DNA from: Eublepharis macularius
Taxonomy: Eukaryota; Chordata; Lepidosauria; Squamata; Eublepharidae
Direction of reading: 5' to 3'
Assembly: GCF_028583425.1 (NCBI RefSeq)
Contig: NC_072791.1
Coordinates: 34,355,368 to 34,419,367, forward strand
DNA: 64,000 bases
Translations under genes and position numbers: made by a program
Notes under the pieces: generated by a model
The model's database searches: none
What the model saw: only the letters and a program-made list of their open reading frames with translations
Told to the model about the DNA's origin: nothing
In this document: one piece after another, positions 10,270 through 23,157 of the stretch
Layout: each line of letters begins with the position of its first letter
How positions within the stretch are numbered: position 1 is the first letter of the stretch

Positions 10270-11950
10270 GTGAGGCTGGAACAGTAGTACTCTCCCTGCC
10301 TGTATAAACCATTTTAGTCTTAGGAACAGAAGCTGTGTACTCTTCCCACTTTTCCCTGTTCTTCCAATTTTAGTTTACTGCACTCAGAAAGATGGTACTT
10401 CTCTTACATGGTTCATTGTTGACAGAATAGAAATCACTGTCTGCCCATGTCTAAGAAAGTGGTGTGGGGGTGGGGGTGGTATTGTGGTATGCTAATAGTT
10501 TCCAACTATGCAAATGCATATAACTGCATTATGTCGAGTGGATTGGACAGTGTTCTTTGCTTGGATAACATTTTTCTCTTTCTATGAATTTGGTTTCCTA
10601 GGAACAGGCTGTAGCTAAGAGTTTTGGGGTGGGGCAGTATGGCGGGGGGGATATTCCAAAGGTTCTGCAAACCAAGTGAGTTCCTGGAAGCAGTTTTGTT
10701 TGGCTTCCCCTTTGCTCAACAGCCCCAGATATGCCTCCTGAAAAGCAATTGCAGCCTCATTGGAGGGGCCTCTCAGAACAATGCAGCATACTGAAGGACT
10801 GGGTGGTTAAAACAAGAGCAGAGAATTCGCATGAGAGTATTTCCTCCCACCTTTCTTCTTATACAAAAACTGGTTCTTCATCATTTGAATCATACAGGCA
10901 TTAGGTGGCTTGGCTTTTCGTGTCTGTTGGCAAATTCCTTTCACTGGGCATTCTAGGTTTTTTTTTTCTAAATTAGTCTTGTTTTTGCATCTGTTTCTTT
11001 CAATGGGCATGACATGTCATTCGTTTTGGCACATAACTGGTCTTTAATGAAACATTTTATAGAACACTGACCCCATATTCAGTATGACAATCCTAACTTG
11101 CTGAGAAAGAAGATTGGGAGTAAAGAGACTAAGCGAAAGTGTTAGCTGAGTTATAAACAAGCATAGGATATCAAACTGGATAATGTCTCTACCAGTTTCC
11201 CACAAAAGCACTCACCCCTCAGGCCAGGAGCAAGCATGGTTTTCATCTAGATGACTCTATCTCCTGGGGCAAGATGAGCCCGCCAAAGGGTGCTCGGAAT
11301 GTGTATTGATCTTCCCAACCATCCCGGCTTCTTTGCAGTAGGCAAGGAATGTTTTGCTCTCTGTCCAAGCTCTTTGTCACTTTCCCATTTGCATTTATAT
11401 TGTGCAGTTGCTTGCCCCAGGCTTTCTCTCTAGCTTGCCTGGGAGTGTGAGGAGAGGGCAGATTGCTTAGCCTCCCCCCCACCGGTGTATGTCTTTCTTT
11501 TGCCTCTGTTTCCCTTGCCCAGGTGTGCCTCTGCTCCCAGCTCCCCCTACCAAGCTCCACATATATACTTATGGACAAGGGTGCTCTGTTTCCATCAGCA
11601 AAACACTGGAAGGTAAAAAATCACTTTAACCTTCAGGCACTACCACTCCTCATTAGTTCTAATTCCCACTCCCTTCAAAATGTGCTTTGACCCTAAGTTC
11701 CCCCTGCTATGTTCTCTGATGTTTTCTTGTCACTATTCACCCACCACTACCTTTATAGCCTTGTTTTGGGGGGGCGGGGGCGTCTTGACTTTGTTTTGCT
11801 TTATTACTATTAGTCTACTTTTTTTTGCTGGGCACAGAATAAAGACTTGTCTCAGACTGTTGAATCTCCAGAGAAATTCTAGTAATCTTCAGTAAAGTAA
11901 AATTATGTGGCATTGGAAGCTGATTCCTTGGTAGTAAGTCTCCCAATAAC
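10270..11950. other. Start of intron 2, no gene seen
   Basis: Mostly unique-looking sequence with G and T runs (10466, 10646, 11766). The ORFs of 60-110 codons here are unsupported. Confidence 0.5.
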
Positions 11951-11984
11951 TATTTTTAAGGAGAATGTGGGGGGTGTATAACTA

Positions 11985-12240
11985 CTAAGTCTGCAATCTT
12001 GTGCACAGTTACTTGTGAGAAAGGTCCCGCTGAAGTTCCAGTGGTGCTTGTTTTTAAATGCTAATAATGCACAAATGTGAAAATCAATTGGTTTTTCTTT
12101 TAGAAGTGGCAGAGCTAGCAGTGTGTTCATATATAGGCTTCTGTCCCCTGCCCTGTCACTGGGCAAGTTACAGATCTATGAATCCCATCCTAAGCAGGTG
12201 TACTCTATGGGGCTTATGCCCAGGAAAGTGTTCTTAGAAT
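11985..12240 (+). repeat. Decayed MITE-like pieces
   Basis: CTGCAATCTTGTGCACAGTT with GGTCCCGCTGAAGTT, and then CCCATCCTAAGCAGGTGTAC with GGGGCTTATGCCCAGGAAAG, are two degraded members of the 'CAATCCTA' palindromic family. Confidence 0.4.
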
Positions 12241-12586
12241 GGCCCTGTGTGAATCTGGGTGTTCTCAACTTTAAAATCGAACTCTCTGGTCATAAAAGTG
12301 GTGACAGAACTTGCTGTCCCTTAAACGTAGTAAATGAAGAAACAACCTAGTAGTTATGGGTTCAGAGGCTGACCTTGGCTGATTCTTTTAGAAGCAACCT
12401 GTGTGTGTACTGGAGGAAAGAATGTATTGTCTCTTCTGTCTGGCTCTGCCCGGTGAATCACCATTATATGTCTGGTTCTAGATTGTTGGATATCAGAGCT
12501 CAGTTTAAAAATTAAGTAGATCTCACAGGTATGAGCCTGCCCATCCCAAGTATGTAGAAATGAATGCAAACTCCTGTCTTTTGTGT

Positions 12587-12795
12587 GTACGTGTGTGTTA
12601 TGTGCCATCAAGTTACCTCCGACCTATGGCGACCCTATGAATGAAAGGCCTCCAAAATGTCCTATCATTAACAGACTTGCTCAGATTTTGTAACGAGGAC
12701 GTGGCTTCTTTTATCGAGTCAAGCCATCTCGTTTTAGGTCTTCCTCTTTTCCTACTGCCTTCCACTTTTCCTAGCCTGTCTTTTACCAAATAAAA
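12587..12795 (-). repeat. Retroposon tail family with TG run
   Basis: The string TATGTGCCATCAAGTTACCT followed by ATGGCGACCCTATGAATGAA is a common reptile interspersed repeat. Read in reverse it ends in the same TTGATGGCACATAACAC-type 3' tail as the 5S SINEs, suggesting mobilisation by one LINE. A truncated copy lies at 19240-19302. Confidence 0.55.
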
Positions 12796-12799
12796 ATTA

Positions 12800-14440
12800 A
12801 GTGTTCTCTTTTATTTAGTAGAAGATCTAATTTTGCCTAGGAATTATTTTATGGGTAATTATTTTATTGTTACTAGTAACAATTTGTAGTCTGTCTAGCT
12901 TTCAAGTAAGATAGGACTTTAATGCAGGCTAGTAGAAAACAATGGCTGGCTACAAAGCCCGATTATAATTTGGGGAACTCTAATCTGTACTGTTCATATG
13001 GTTTGGAAGTGAATGTGGCAGGTTTCTTTCGAATTTACTCATGTTCACTGAGTTGTATTAGCTCTCTGTTGTGGAGGGATAGAAATTTTTTTTTCGCCTT
13101 TGCACATAAATGCAACAGCAGAACAGCACTCATTATGTCAAACAGTAGCTAAAAATCCTCCCAAATCCATTCAAAAATCTGCTGGGTGCCAAAAAAATAT
13201 TTTTTTCACACACTGTTAATTTTACAAAAAAAAAAAAAAAGTGTTCTGCTAGCATGGTATTGCACTATTGTGACATTTCATATTGTGAAATAGCACACCC
13301 AAAAGCAAAACTGCCCCCATCCAAGTGAATCTGTTGAAAAACATTTTCCCTTGTTTTACCTGTCTTCATCACTCCTGGGATCCCTCTTCCCAGATAAATT
13401 GTCTTGCTACTGCCTTCTCTGCGTTGTGCTGGTCAAGCAGCTGCCATTTTTAGTTAAGGAAGGCATTTCACAGAGTTCCCTTTCCGAATGCACACGTGCT
13501 CATAACTTGCCCCTGCTTCGCTGAATAACTTAAATGGGAAATTTTAGCTTCACAACTTCATGAACACAGAATGGAGTTTCACTAAGCTGAAGAGGACCAG
13601 GCCCCTGGAATGTTTAATGGAATGTAAGCCGGGGGGGGGGGGGGAGGGAAATTGAAGGCATGTTTCTAGTGCACAAAAAATAGGTCACAAACTCTATGAT
13701 CAAGACATTTTTAAAACTTCTATAACTCAGCCATTTTACCTCTCATTCCCCCCCCCCTGAAATTTAGCCAGATTACGCTGATCTTCAGATAGATTGTTTG
13801 GGCCATATTTAAGACCAGTGGACCAACTTGTCTTAATGTAATGAGGATAAGAGTTTTCAGGTGTTGTAATGGCAGAACGTTGGGGAAACTTGCCTTAACT
13901 GTACTGACAATCCCATATAAACTTGCTTGAAGTGTCACTTCTAGCCAATCTGGTAAATGAGGACTTTAAGGGCCATTAGCCCGTGGCAGGCATAATGGTA
14001 TGAAACAACAGATAACACTTGTGAGTAAAATGTTGAAGAAAGCCCTAAAAGAATTAACAGAGTTCTTTGATTGTGGCTGAGTGCACATTTTCCCTTCTTG
14101 TTTCTTCAAGGCAGTAAAGCACGGAAATGATATCCTTGTCTCTTCTTGTCTCTTGTCTCTTTTTATTTTTTTTAGTGTAACTGTCCTTGTCCTAGTTTTG
14201 GGGTATGATGCAGTTGTATATAGTGTTACTGTTAAGTTATTACATGCTTTAAAATCTAAGTGGAGGAATTTTGAGATACTAAATGAAAAATCATAATTTT
14301 TTGTATCTGAAATTGCCCATATGCAATTTTTTTCCAGTTCTGTTTTTTAACCCCCCTCCCCTTGTTTGGTTTTATTGATTAAAATCTTCCGGTTTCGGAC
14401 AGAACTCCTTGCTTTGTAATCTCTGTTCTTAAAATTCCCA
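12800..14440. other. Intron 2, no gene or clear repeat
   Basis: AT-rich DNA with a poly-A run (13216-13232) and a poly-G run (13630-13645). No exon is evident. Confidence 0.45.
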
Positions 14441-14446
14441 TTAAGA

Positions 14447-15600
14447 TGATGATTATTATTTAAAACATTTCTGGTTTGTGTTTCCACTCAAATAGGATCC
14501 CCATGGTGCCAAACATTAAAACAGCATTTAAAATAAAGCATATATAAAGTAATTCAACAAAAACATAGAGTCACACTTAACACCACAACTGGGGTGGAGG
14601 GCCAATAGGAGCTATTGGGGCTATGTCAAACAAAACAAAGTTTTCACCCACTAGCAGAAGACAATGAGAGAGGGAGACAGATGAATCTCCCACGGACGGG
14701 AGTTCAAAGGTTTGTTGCCACAACCAAGAAGGTTACCACCTGTCTAGCCTCAGATGGTGGGGGCACCTGAAGCACCCAACCAGAGTGGATTAGTAGGTTG
14801 GGAGAAGGTGATCCTTGAGGTATGCTGGCTCCAAGCCATATAGAGGTCAATACCAACACTTTGAATTGAGTCTGGAAGCAAATTGGGAGCTGTAGAGATG
14901 TAAAAAGACTTGTCTGATATTGTCCCTATGATGCACTCAAGTCAACTTGATGGCTGCAGCATTCTGTAGCTTCCAGTCAGTCTTTCAGGACAGCCACACA
15001 CAGAGTGCATTGCTGTAATCTGATCTAGCATTACCAGGGCATGCACCATAGTAGCAAGTTCTTTCCAACCCAGGAAGGGCTGCAGCTGGTTCACCAGCTG
15101 AAGGTACCACTCCTACCTATTTGTCCAGTGGAGGGTTGGGCCCAGCAGCACCCCCAAGCTATGATCCAGCTCTTTTAAAGGGTGAGCAATCCCATCCAGA
15201 ACAGGAGATACCCCATTTCCTGGGTCAAATCTTCCCTCCATCGGTAGCACCTCTAGTTTGCTAGTTAGCCCTCAGCTGTTCCAAAACAATCTGCAGGTAC
15301 CTGTTCAGGGTTTCCATTCACAGTTTCCACAGCCTCCCTGTCACCTGCTGGAAGCACAAGATAGAGGTGTGTGTCTTCAACGTATTGATGGGAACTGGGT
15401 CCAAATCTCCTGCTACTTTCACAATGGTTTTAGATAGCTGTTGAAACACATGGAGACAACACAGAATTTTCTGGGTCCCGATAGGCCAAGAGGCAGAGCA
15501 ACAATCTCACATCACCACGTTCTGAAACCTACTTTCAAGGCAGAACTGAAACCACAGAACAGTGCCTCATAATCCCAACACCATAAGGCATTCCAGCAGG
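14447..15600 (-). repeat. L2-like LINE remnant
   Basis: Phrases such as GCTGCAGCATTCTGTAG, AGTGCATTGCTGTAATC, CCAGGGCATGCACCAT and AGCAGCACCCCCAAGCTA are the reverse-oriented 3' portion of lizard L2-type LINEs. The body is full of indels and has no intact ORF. Part of it is shared with 29870-30130. Confidence 0.65.
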
Positions 15601-15604
15601 ATAC

Positions 15605-15873
15605 CATGATAATAACAACAACAACAATAATAACATTTGATTTATATACCACCCTTTGTGACAACGTAATGCCCACTCAGAGTGGTTTACAAAGTATGTT
15701 GTTATTATCCCCACAACAAAACACCCTGTGAGGTTGGTGGTGCTGAGAGAGCTCCTAGAAGCTGTGGCTGACCCAAGGTCACCCAGCTGGCTTCAAGTGG
15801 AGGAGTGGGAATAGAACCCAGCTCTCCAGATTAGAGTCCCACTGCTCTTAACCACTATACCAAACTGGCTCTC
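15605..15873 (-). repeat. tRNA-derived SINE, nearly full length
   Basis: The minus strand reads GAGAGCCAGTTTGGTATAGTGG, then a B-box-like segment, CCACTTGAAGCCAGCTGGGTG, the body, GAGTGGGCATTA and a TTG/ATA-rich tail (15608-15640). The same family occurs at 21610 (head) and 39384 (interrupted). Confidence 0.8.
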
Positions 15874-16420
15874 AGTGGTATCTAAATGGTATCTATGGTA
15901 TCTAAAGCCACCAAGAGGTCCAAGAGAATTAAAAGGCCCAGCCACTCACATAAATGGACAGTGCTAAGTCCATTTAAATTTCTGCTTGTGTTTTACTCGA
16001 TCCAAGCTACTGCTTTTAAAAAGTGCCAAGCAGTTGTTTGTTATAAAAGTGAAGTAAAGAATTTATTTCACCTAGGAGGATTTAATATAACTATATGTGA
16101 TTTCTTAATTATATGGTATTTTCACTTTGAGAAAATGATACACAAATACATTGCTTATTTAATAGACAGATATGACTTGTGTCATACTGCATTATAACAG
16201 TAATTAAAAGTTAAGTATGCATGCAAATCTACGTAGAACAGATCACATGCTACCCCAGACTTTAAATTGCACAATGCTTGCCCCTCTTTGCTACAAGCCT
16301 TTATGTTGCCTGTCATATTGCTCAGGAAGGGTCTTTTTACTATCAGTGGCTTTAGAGGGAGGAAGCAATTGGACAGTGTTTGTACGAGTTTCTGTTCAAC
16401 TCGTTGTACACGATCTATTG

Positions 16421-16640
16421 CAGGGGTCCCCAACTTTTTTGAGCCTGTGGGCATCTTTGGAATTATGACATAGGGTGGTGGGCATAACCACAAAATGCCT
16501 GCTGCAGAAGACGAAGCCATGCACACACCGGAAACCCAAGTGTTGTGGAGTAGAGCGGGTAATTAAAAATACACTGGGGAAAAGGAATGAGAGAGAATAA
16601 AAATTCTGTGGTGGCAGCTGCCGCTGAAACAATGTTGTGG
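16421..16640 (+). repeat. hAT-type MITE (Charlie-like end)
   Basis: The start CAGGGGTCCCCAACTTTTTT followed by GAGCCTGTGGGCA is the typical terminal inverted repeat of hAT-Charlie-type non-autonomous transposons. The 3' end is not resolved. Confidence 0.6.
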
Positions 16641-16785
16641 ACCCTTGATCTGTTATGTAATATCTATGGTCTTGGACCTAAAGTAGCATGAGCATAGCTC
16701 AGTGGAGTGGAACAAAACATTCTGCTGCCCCTCTCCCACTGACGCTCATTGATTTCTCCTGGAATGAGCATGCCTGTGGCTCTAT

Positions 16786-16791
<6 letters not shown>

Positions 16792-16822
<31 letters not shown>

Positions 16823-17032
16823 TGCCCTCAAGTCATAGCTGACTTATGGTGACCCCTGGTGGGGTTTTCATGGCAAGAGACTAACAGAGGTGGTTTGCCA
16901 TTGCCTGCCTCTGAAACCCTGGTCTTCCTTGGAGGTCTCCCATCCAATTACTAACCAAGGCTGACCTTGCTTACTTTCTGAGATCTGAAGAGATCAGGCT
17001 CACCTGGGCTATCCAGGTCAGGGTGTGGCTGT
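16792..17032 (-). repeat. 5S-rRNA-derived SINE with (GT)n tail
   Basis: Read in reverse, a 5S-like head (CCTGGATAGCCCAGG...CTGATCTCTTCAGATCTCAG) is followed by the body and the shared tail, ending in a (TG)n microsatellite at 16790-16818. Confidence 0.75.
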
Positions 17033-17245
17033 CATGGTACTGCTGACAGCTTACTTGCATTCAGGTTCAATTCTTGGCATCTTCAGTTACAAGGAGCGCA
17101 TAGTAGGTGCTGTGAAAGACCTCTAACCAAGACCCTGGAGAGCTACTGCTGTTCTGTGGAGGCAGTAATGACCTTGATGGAACAGTGGTCTCATTCAGTA
17201 AAAGGTGGCTCCATGTATGCCCAGTCCCCTGGAACAGCACTGGGT
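17033..17245 (+). repeat. Degraded tRNA-type SINE
   Basis: GGTTCAATTC with a following CATCTTCAGTTACAAGGA and a later GGTCTCATTCAGTAAAAGGT match a second SINE family, also seen at 24595-24765 (GGTTCAATTC...GATTCACTATAAGGCAGC), 38600-38705 and, inverted, 57950-58085. Confidence 0.45.
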
Positions 17246-17938
17246 GTAAAGTTGGGGTCTGTGGTGGAGTCGGGGTTCATTAAAAATGTGTTTCCCCTCC
17301 TCGGGCAGCATGACACTTTTATTGATGTAAAACAAGGCTTGGAACTGAGACACTGTGTGGAACTTCGAAATGCAGGGGTTTAATCCCATGGTTTGCTGTT
17401 TATGTAGAAGAATAGTGATCCTTGACACTGGATTATGGATTCAGTTTTAAGAGATTAGAAGTGTAGTTTAACAATGCCAGCAGGTAGCAGCTTAATTTTA
17501 AATGCTGTGTAAAATGAAAATTCCTGTAGCTTCTAAATATCTGATTGAAATCAATTTCTAAATTTTTAAAAGGAAAAATTAGTGCTTTTTAAGAAGCACG
17601 ACATTGGACCATATTCTGTACTTATATTCAGTTATGTACAATGAATTTCTGCATGTATGGTGTTAGGCAGATCTGTGTGTTAATATTGTCTGACTCAGTT
17701 GTGTGTGTGCTCTATGTTAGTATTTTCCATGGTGTTGGATAAGACAAGAATAGGAAGGAAGAAATTTCCACTTTGACTCAGGAAGACTTTGATGAAACTC
17801 ATCAGTCTGTATATTCCTATTCCAGCCCTATAGAAAGTTCCAGACGTAACTTATTTGTATTTCCTACATGGACTTGTACACAAGTTGCTTTACAAAGCAG
17901 CTGGAGTTGTTTCCATTGAGCGGCACTTGTTTTGCACT

Positions 17939-18356
17939 TAGGGTTGCCAGTCCCCCGCTGGGGGTGGGGGTTCCCACACTCCTACACTCCATCCCCCGCC
18001 CCCGCTTACCTGGCCGGTGGGGGGAACGCACCTCCCTGGGCATGCTCCTGGGTGGCGTTGCACACTCCCATGCTCTGCAGTGGCTGGATTCAGGCCAATT
18101 CAACCCAAATTGGGCAGGATTCAGGCTGAATCGTGTCCGATTTGGCCCAAATCAGGCTGCTGCGGAGCACAGCAGTGCTTCTGTGCTCTGCAGCAGCCTG
18201 AATTGGGCCCAATTTGGCCTCCTGTGGAATGAAGGAGCACTCCCAGGGCAGCACGCACCCCACGCGATGACAACACTTCCCAGACAAGGGACATCAGTAG
18301 GTAAGTGCCAGGCCTCTAACCTGCCACCTGAGGGGTAGGGGGACCTGGAAACCCTA
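17939..18356. mobile_element. hAT-type MITE with perfect 8-bp target duplication
   Basis: The terminal inverted repeats are TAGGGTTGCCAG and, in reverse, TAGGGTTTCCAG (11 of 12 match). The flanks carry an exact 8-bp duplication TTTGCACT at 17931-17938 and 18357-18364, the length made by hAT transposases. The interior has an internal palindrome around 18090-18230 and codes for nothing, so it depended on a transposase from elsewhere. Confidence 0.85.
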
Positions 18357-18364
18357 TTTGCACT

Positions 18365-20030
18365 GTATACTTTTGATACTTATGTGATCTGCCTTGAATA
18401 TTAAGGAGAAAGGTGTACTATAAATAAAATACCATCCCTGGATATTGAGGTGTATAACACAGAAAAGCAGGAAGATATTGCAGGACTGTTTGAGCTGGAA
18501 ATTGTCTTTATAGTTCAACTTACCCTGTTTCCTGAGGTAGTTTTCCTTATGTGGGTTTTTGATTTCCTTTGTTAGTGTGACTTTTTAATTAATTTAACAC
18601 AACTCCCAACAAGAGGCTTTCTATTGTTGCGACAGATTTGCTTTTGGCAAGGTAAAAAGTCCCTTAAATGGAAATGGAGCATTTTCCCGCCAAGTATGCA
18701 TTGCTGTTCTTTGCAAAGAATGCAGCAGACCCATTTTTGTGATTACTCAGGTCACGTTTGGAATGGACACATTCTGTAAGACACACTTATAAATCAGTTC
18801 CAAGATGCCTGAGATGTTTGAGGCTTGCTCAAGTATCCAGAATGTCCAAAAAATAAAAACTCAGCCGGGTCTGTGCTTACAATGTTAAACAGAACACTCA
18901 AGCTCTTCCGCTTTTTTGGCTTCCCTGTTCTTTTAGCAGTTCAAAAGTAATCCCTTCTCTTTCAGGGGAAACTTTGCTGCAACCTGCAGTATTTTTGAGG
19001 GGGAGGTGATAACTCTACTGGGGAGCTTCAATTCATCAGGGCTTTTTGTACACTTAGGCGGTTTTTGTACGTTTTATACATTTGTATATAGGCCTTTTTG
19101 TACATTTTTTCTTTCCATGAGTGAAGCAAGCCAGGTATGCAACCATTTTTTAACAGAAAGCAAAAGACCCCTTAAAATAGGCCTCTGTTTATAAGTAGAC
19201 TCTTTACATTCAGGTTTTCTGTACATTTGGGGTGGACCCCACATTGTGTGTGTTATGTGCCGTCAAATCACCTCCAACCTATGGCTACCCTATGGCTAAT
19301 GGAACATACCAGTGAATTTCAGAAGAAAATTGGCCTATGTATTATAGATTACAGCAAAGCTTTTGACTGTGGATAGTGTTAAAAATTAATGGAGGTGCCA
19401 CAACATGTGATTGTTTTGATGCGCAACTTGTACTGTTGTACTGTGGACAAGAGGATGCTAAAAGGGCTTGATAAAAATCAAGGGAATTTTCTTTTAAAAT
19501 ATGCTGACTCCCATATAAAATCTGTAATCCTAACAAGCCACTGATTGTCCTTTTGGTGGTGGTGTTGGCACATTCAAGTGAGATATGGTTGCTTCACCAT
19601 ATGAGGAAGGCTTATAAAGATTTCTTGTCTTGGTCACACCATTTGTCCTTTCTAGCTCAGTCTTGGCTGCTCTGATTTGCTGTGGCTCTCCTGGGTGCCT
19701 GAGTTCCCTAATGCATGTTAACTGAGCTCTCGTAACTGAGCCATGGTCCCTCCCTTGACAGGTAAGATTAGGTACACAGAGAGATTGCAGGTGAATGGAT
19801 GTTAGGGCTCTGGAGAAGCAGCCAGAAAAAGGAAAGGTGTAGGAAGCTCAACTGAAGAGTGCTCTGGAGAAACCAATAGTATCAAATTGGGACAGGAAGA
19901 TTCAAGTGTTATAACCAGAGTGGCTAAAGGGGTATTGAGGCATGAGCTCCTTTTGTGTAAACAGTGGCTGTTAAGTGGGGCTAAAAGGATGACCTTTCCT
20001 CCTGAAAGATGACTTGGGTAGTCTTAGAGC
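18365..20030. other. Intron 2, LINE tail then unique DNA
   Basis: A LINE 3' tail (GATCTGCCTTGAATATTAAG, then AATAAA) lies at 18385-18430. The rest is unique-looking, with three or four TTTTTGTAC/TTTCTGTAC motifs at 19040-19225 and the truncated 'ATGTGCCGTCAAATC' repeat at 19240. Confidence 0.4.
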
Positions 20031-20039
20031 AAGATCTGA

Positions 20040-20135
20040 GCAAGTAGCATCTTAAAGACCAACTAGATTTCCAGGGTATGAGCTTTCATGAGTCAAATCT
20101 CCCTTGGTCAGATACCAACATGGCTACCTACCTGA
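20040..20135 (-). repeat. Decayed hammerhead-like foldback family member
   Basis: The minus strand has GTATCTGACCAAGGGAGATT, then GACTCATGAAAGCTCAT, matching the family at 4565, but the CTGANGA core reads CTGACCA, so it should be inactive. Confidence 0.45.
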
Positions 20136-20894
20136 AAGTATTTTCTTTGGTAGTCTCAAGATTCTGTTGTGTTATGGCTGCCACCTTGCCAGCCGGGATA
20201 GTTTGTTCCCCGGGAACAGAAATAAGTGGGGAGTGATTGTAGGTTATGGCCTTGGAATATGTTGCACAGAGTTCTGCAGCTGGCCAAGTCATGTATACAG
20301 TACCAAAGACGTTCTGGGCTTCAAGCTGAACTGTTCCACCACCAGCAGTATGACCTCCAAAGTTTCAACTTCGTTTTCTGAAAGTAGCTAAGCTTGAAGT
20401 TGTAATTTTTAATACATGCTAAATAAATAAAAGGGGAGTGCACAGCACAAGAGTTTAGCAAATGGCATGTTTTGAAATCTTCAGAGAGGCTTTGGTGGAT
20501 GTAAAATAGCACTTATCAGCTCTGAGAATTGTGGGCGTTTGTTAATTGATGTTGAATCTTTACTATTTTCTTTCTTTTTCCTCATGGCCATTCTTGCAAA
20601 ATTTATAACAACATGTAAAAGGAAAGCTTTTCTCATGGAGTTCACTTTCGTCCCCCAGATACCCAAGTGCTCTTTTGTGGGCATCAGAACTGTCTGCATG
20701 GCTTTGAAGTATCATCTTCTTCCCAAACCAACACAGTAGCTACTGGATGTAATAGTTAAGAGAAGCCCTGGGCCCTTCTGCACATTAAAAGCACTTTAAA
20801 AACATCTCTAGTATGTCTTTTGTGTGAATTTTTCAACATAGTGATGTTATTTGGAGGATAACTATTTTCCATCCAGAGTATTTTATGGCATATG

Positions 20895-21075
20895 GGGTAG
20901 TCCAATCTTGGAAGCTAAGCAGGGTTGGCCTGGATTAGTACCCAAATGGGAGGCCACCAAGGAAGTCTGGGTTGCTATCCAGAGAGAGGCAATGGCAGAC
21001 CACCTCTGAATGTCTCTTGCCCTGAAAACCTACAAAGTTGCCATAAATTGCCTGCAACCTGACAATATTTTCTAT
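20895..21075 (+). repeat. 5S-rRNA-derived SINE
   Basis: TTGGAAGCTAAGCAGGGTTG followed by CCTGGATTAGTACCCAAATG matches the 3' half of 5S rRNA (boxes IE and C). The body and the shared TTGCCATAA tail follow. Confidence 0.8.
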
Positions 21076-21609
21076 TACCACACTATAGCTTTCCCAGGTA
21101 GATATAGTGTGCTCAACATCATTGTAATTGCAGTGGGTGTCTGTGACTGTCAGATACCTGCCTTGGAGGGTTATCAGTGATACAAGCCTCCCAGTGACAT
21201 TCCAGTAGTTGTTTGTCCTTCTCATCTGAAGACTGTGTTCTTGAGCTGCAAAACCAATTTGCTGCACATGTGAATGACTGCATGGACAGGATGACATTAT
21301 TGAAATATCTTTTGCAAAAGCATTGTGGCTAAGATGTGGTTGGGCTGTTCTTTGAGTGGCTGTGTAGAGCCCTAGCATAAAAACGCAGAGGCCTTCTCTT
21401 GTTTGCAAATAGCATATCTGTTTGTCAGCCTGTTTGCTTAACTGCATATAACAACATGGGTAAGCTAGGAATGTTTTAATAATGTCAGCCAGCAAAAACA
21501 AAGTAGTGCCTCTTACATATTTTGAGGTTGGGTGAGATGTGTCTGTTCTGGCTTTTAGCTCCCAGTTTTTTAAAAGGTGTAGTTCTATATAATATGCTGC
21601 TGCAGATTT

Positions 21610-21775
21610 GAGAGTCAGTTTGATGTAGTGGTTAAGAGCGGCAGGACTCTAATCTGGAGAGCCGGGTTTGATTTCCCCCTCCTCCACTTGAAGCCAGCTG
21701 GGTGACCTTGGGTCAGTCTCAGCTTCTCAGAGCTCTCTCAGCCTCATGCACCTCACAGCGTGGACAAGATGACAG
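21610..21775 (+). repeat. tRNA-derived SINE, 3'-truncated
   Basis: The head (GATGTAGTGGTTAAGAGCGG), the B-box segment and GCCAGCTGGGTGACCTTGGG match the copy at 39384. It is lost after CACCTCACAGCG. Confidence 0.75.
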
Positions 21776-22950
21776 TCTCTGGCAATACTACAAGCAACCT
21801 TTTATATTTGGTGAAGAATGTTAAACTTAGGCATCAAACTCCAGATCTTTATCAGCCCAGCAGCAACAGGACAGAACTTGAAATTCATAAGCTTAATTTA
21901 TTTCAGATGCACATTTTGTACAGCACCATTCACAGTGGGAGCATTCCGCCCCTCCCCCCGCCCCCATTTGTAAGAAAGGGAGCAAAAATTGTTTGAGGAC
22001 CACTAAACAGGGCTTTCCTGTGTCTGTGTTTCATGGGGTGAGATATTGGTATTGCAGCTTCTTAGGAACAGACTTCCTGTTTAGCAGCCACCTAGATGCT
22101 TTGATTTCTTTTTGTTCAGCTGGTTTCCTAATTTTTTTGTTCACTTGTTGCTTGTTCTTAAAAATAGCATCGTTGTCCCTCCATTTATTTTTAAGATGTA
22201 TTTAAAAAATGAGTTTGTAGACTGTAGCCAGAATGTTTGAAGCAAACTGTTTCTTATTTAAAAACAAATTGCACCCTGGTTCTAAATCGATTATTTAAAT
22301 CCCCTGTAATTCAACAGAGTTTACTTCTGTGTAATATGGATTTGGGTGTTTTGTGGCGTTTGTGTCCTGTTTTTATTACTTTCCATCGCTTTCAGTGAAC
22401 GTTCCAAGGAAGTAAAGCTATTGATTTAAAGAACAATGTTCCCTAAAAGCATGCGCTGGTGTCTTAACTGGCTTATGGAGTGGGCTAATAAATAGCAAAC
22501 GTACATTCAGTATGAGACAGACTCAGTGTAATGGGATTTTTTTTTAGGGAAAGTTCCCCCACTTGTATTAGCTTGTGCAAGCTTCCTTCTGTAGATTCAC
22601 AGAAGATGTGTTTTATTTTGTGCACCATGCACTAACTCTGCAAATGGAGTCCTTATTTCCAAACTCTTCCAGATAGCAATGTCTTCACATGCTGCAATAG
22701 AAGTGAGAGGGTCTTTTGAAATACTGCTGTCCCTATCTTTACACTAGCACTGCTTATGTTTGTGCTACTTATTTTTAAAAACAGTTACTGATTCTAGTGT
22801 CTTAAGATGAATTTATATCAGGATATGGAATGAAAGACCTTGGTGCAGTGACAAAGTTATCTTAATGTTGTGGTATGTATAACAGCCTTAATCATTGCAT
22901 GGGAGAATTCCCTTTTTATTTTCTGTCCTTGTTGCCAGACCTACATATCC
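21776..22950. other. Intron 2, unique-looking DNA
   Basis: I see no gene or clear repeat, and no exon with splice sites. The low repeat content makes conserved non-coding sequence possible. Confidence 0.4.
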
Positions 22951-23100
22951 AATTGCTGAGCTTTCGTCCTCTTTTTCTAGTGTATAGATTTGAATGCCCT
23001 ACCATGTGTCCCATTCAGTACAATCCCTTTAGCCCATGACTCTCCTGGCTTCCCTACCATCTGGTCCTTGGCTATAGAGAGGAATTTTTCTTGTATATGC

Positions 23101-23114
23101 GTCTCCGAGGCAAC
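23101..23114 (+). promoter_or_regulatory. RFX X-box-like motif
   Basis: GTCTCC-GA-GGCAAC. The right half is perfect and the left half has one mismatch to GTNRCC. Confidence 0.45.
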
Positions 23115-23143
23115 AAGTTTGCAGTTGATATGGAAAGTAAGCA

Positions 23144-23157
23144 GTTGCCCTAGCAAC
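23144..23157 (+). promoter_or_regulatory. Consensus RFX X-box
   Basis: GTTGCC-CT-AGCAAC matches GTNRCC N2 RGYAAC at every defined position and is nearly palindromic, as X-boxes bound by RFX dimers are. Confidence 0.6.

Noticed and set aside
20935..21501. A 188-codon minus-strand ORF
   Set aside because: Its C-terminal part lies in a reverse 5S SINE. No domain, splice signal or homology is recognisable.
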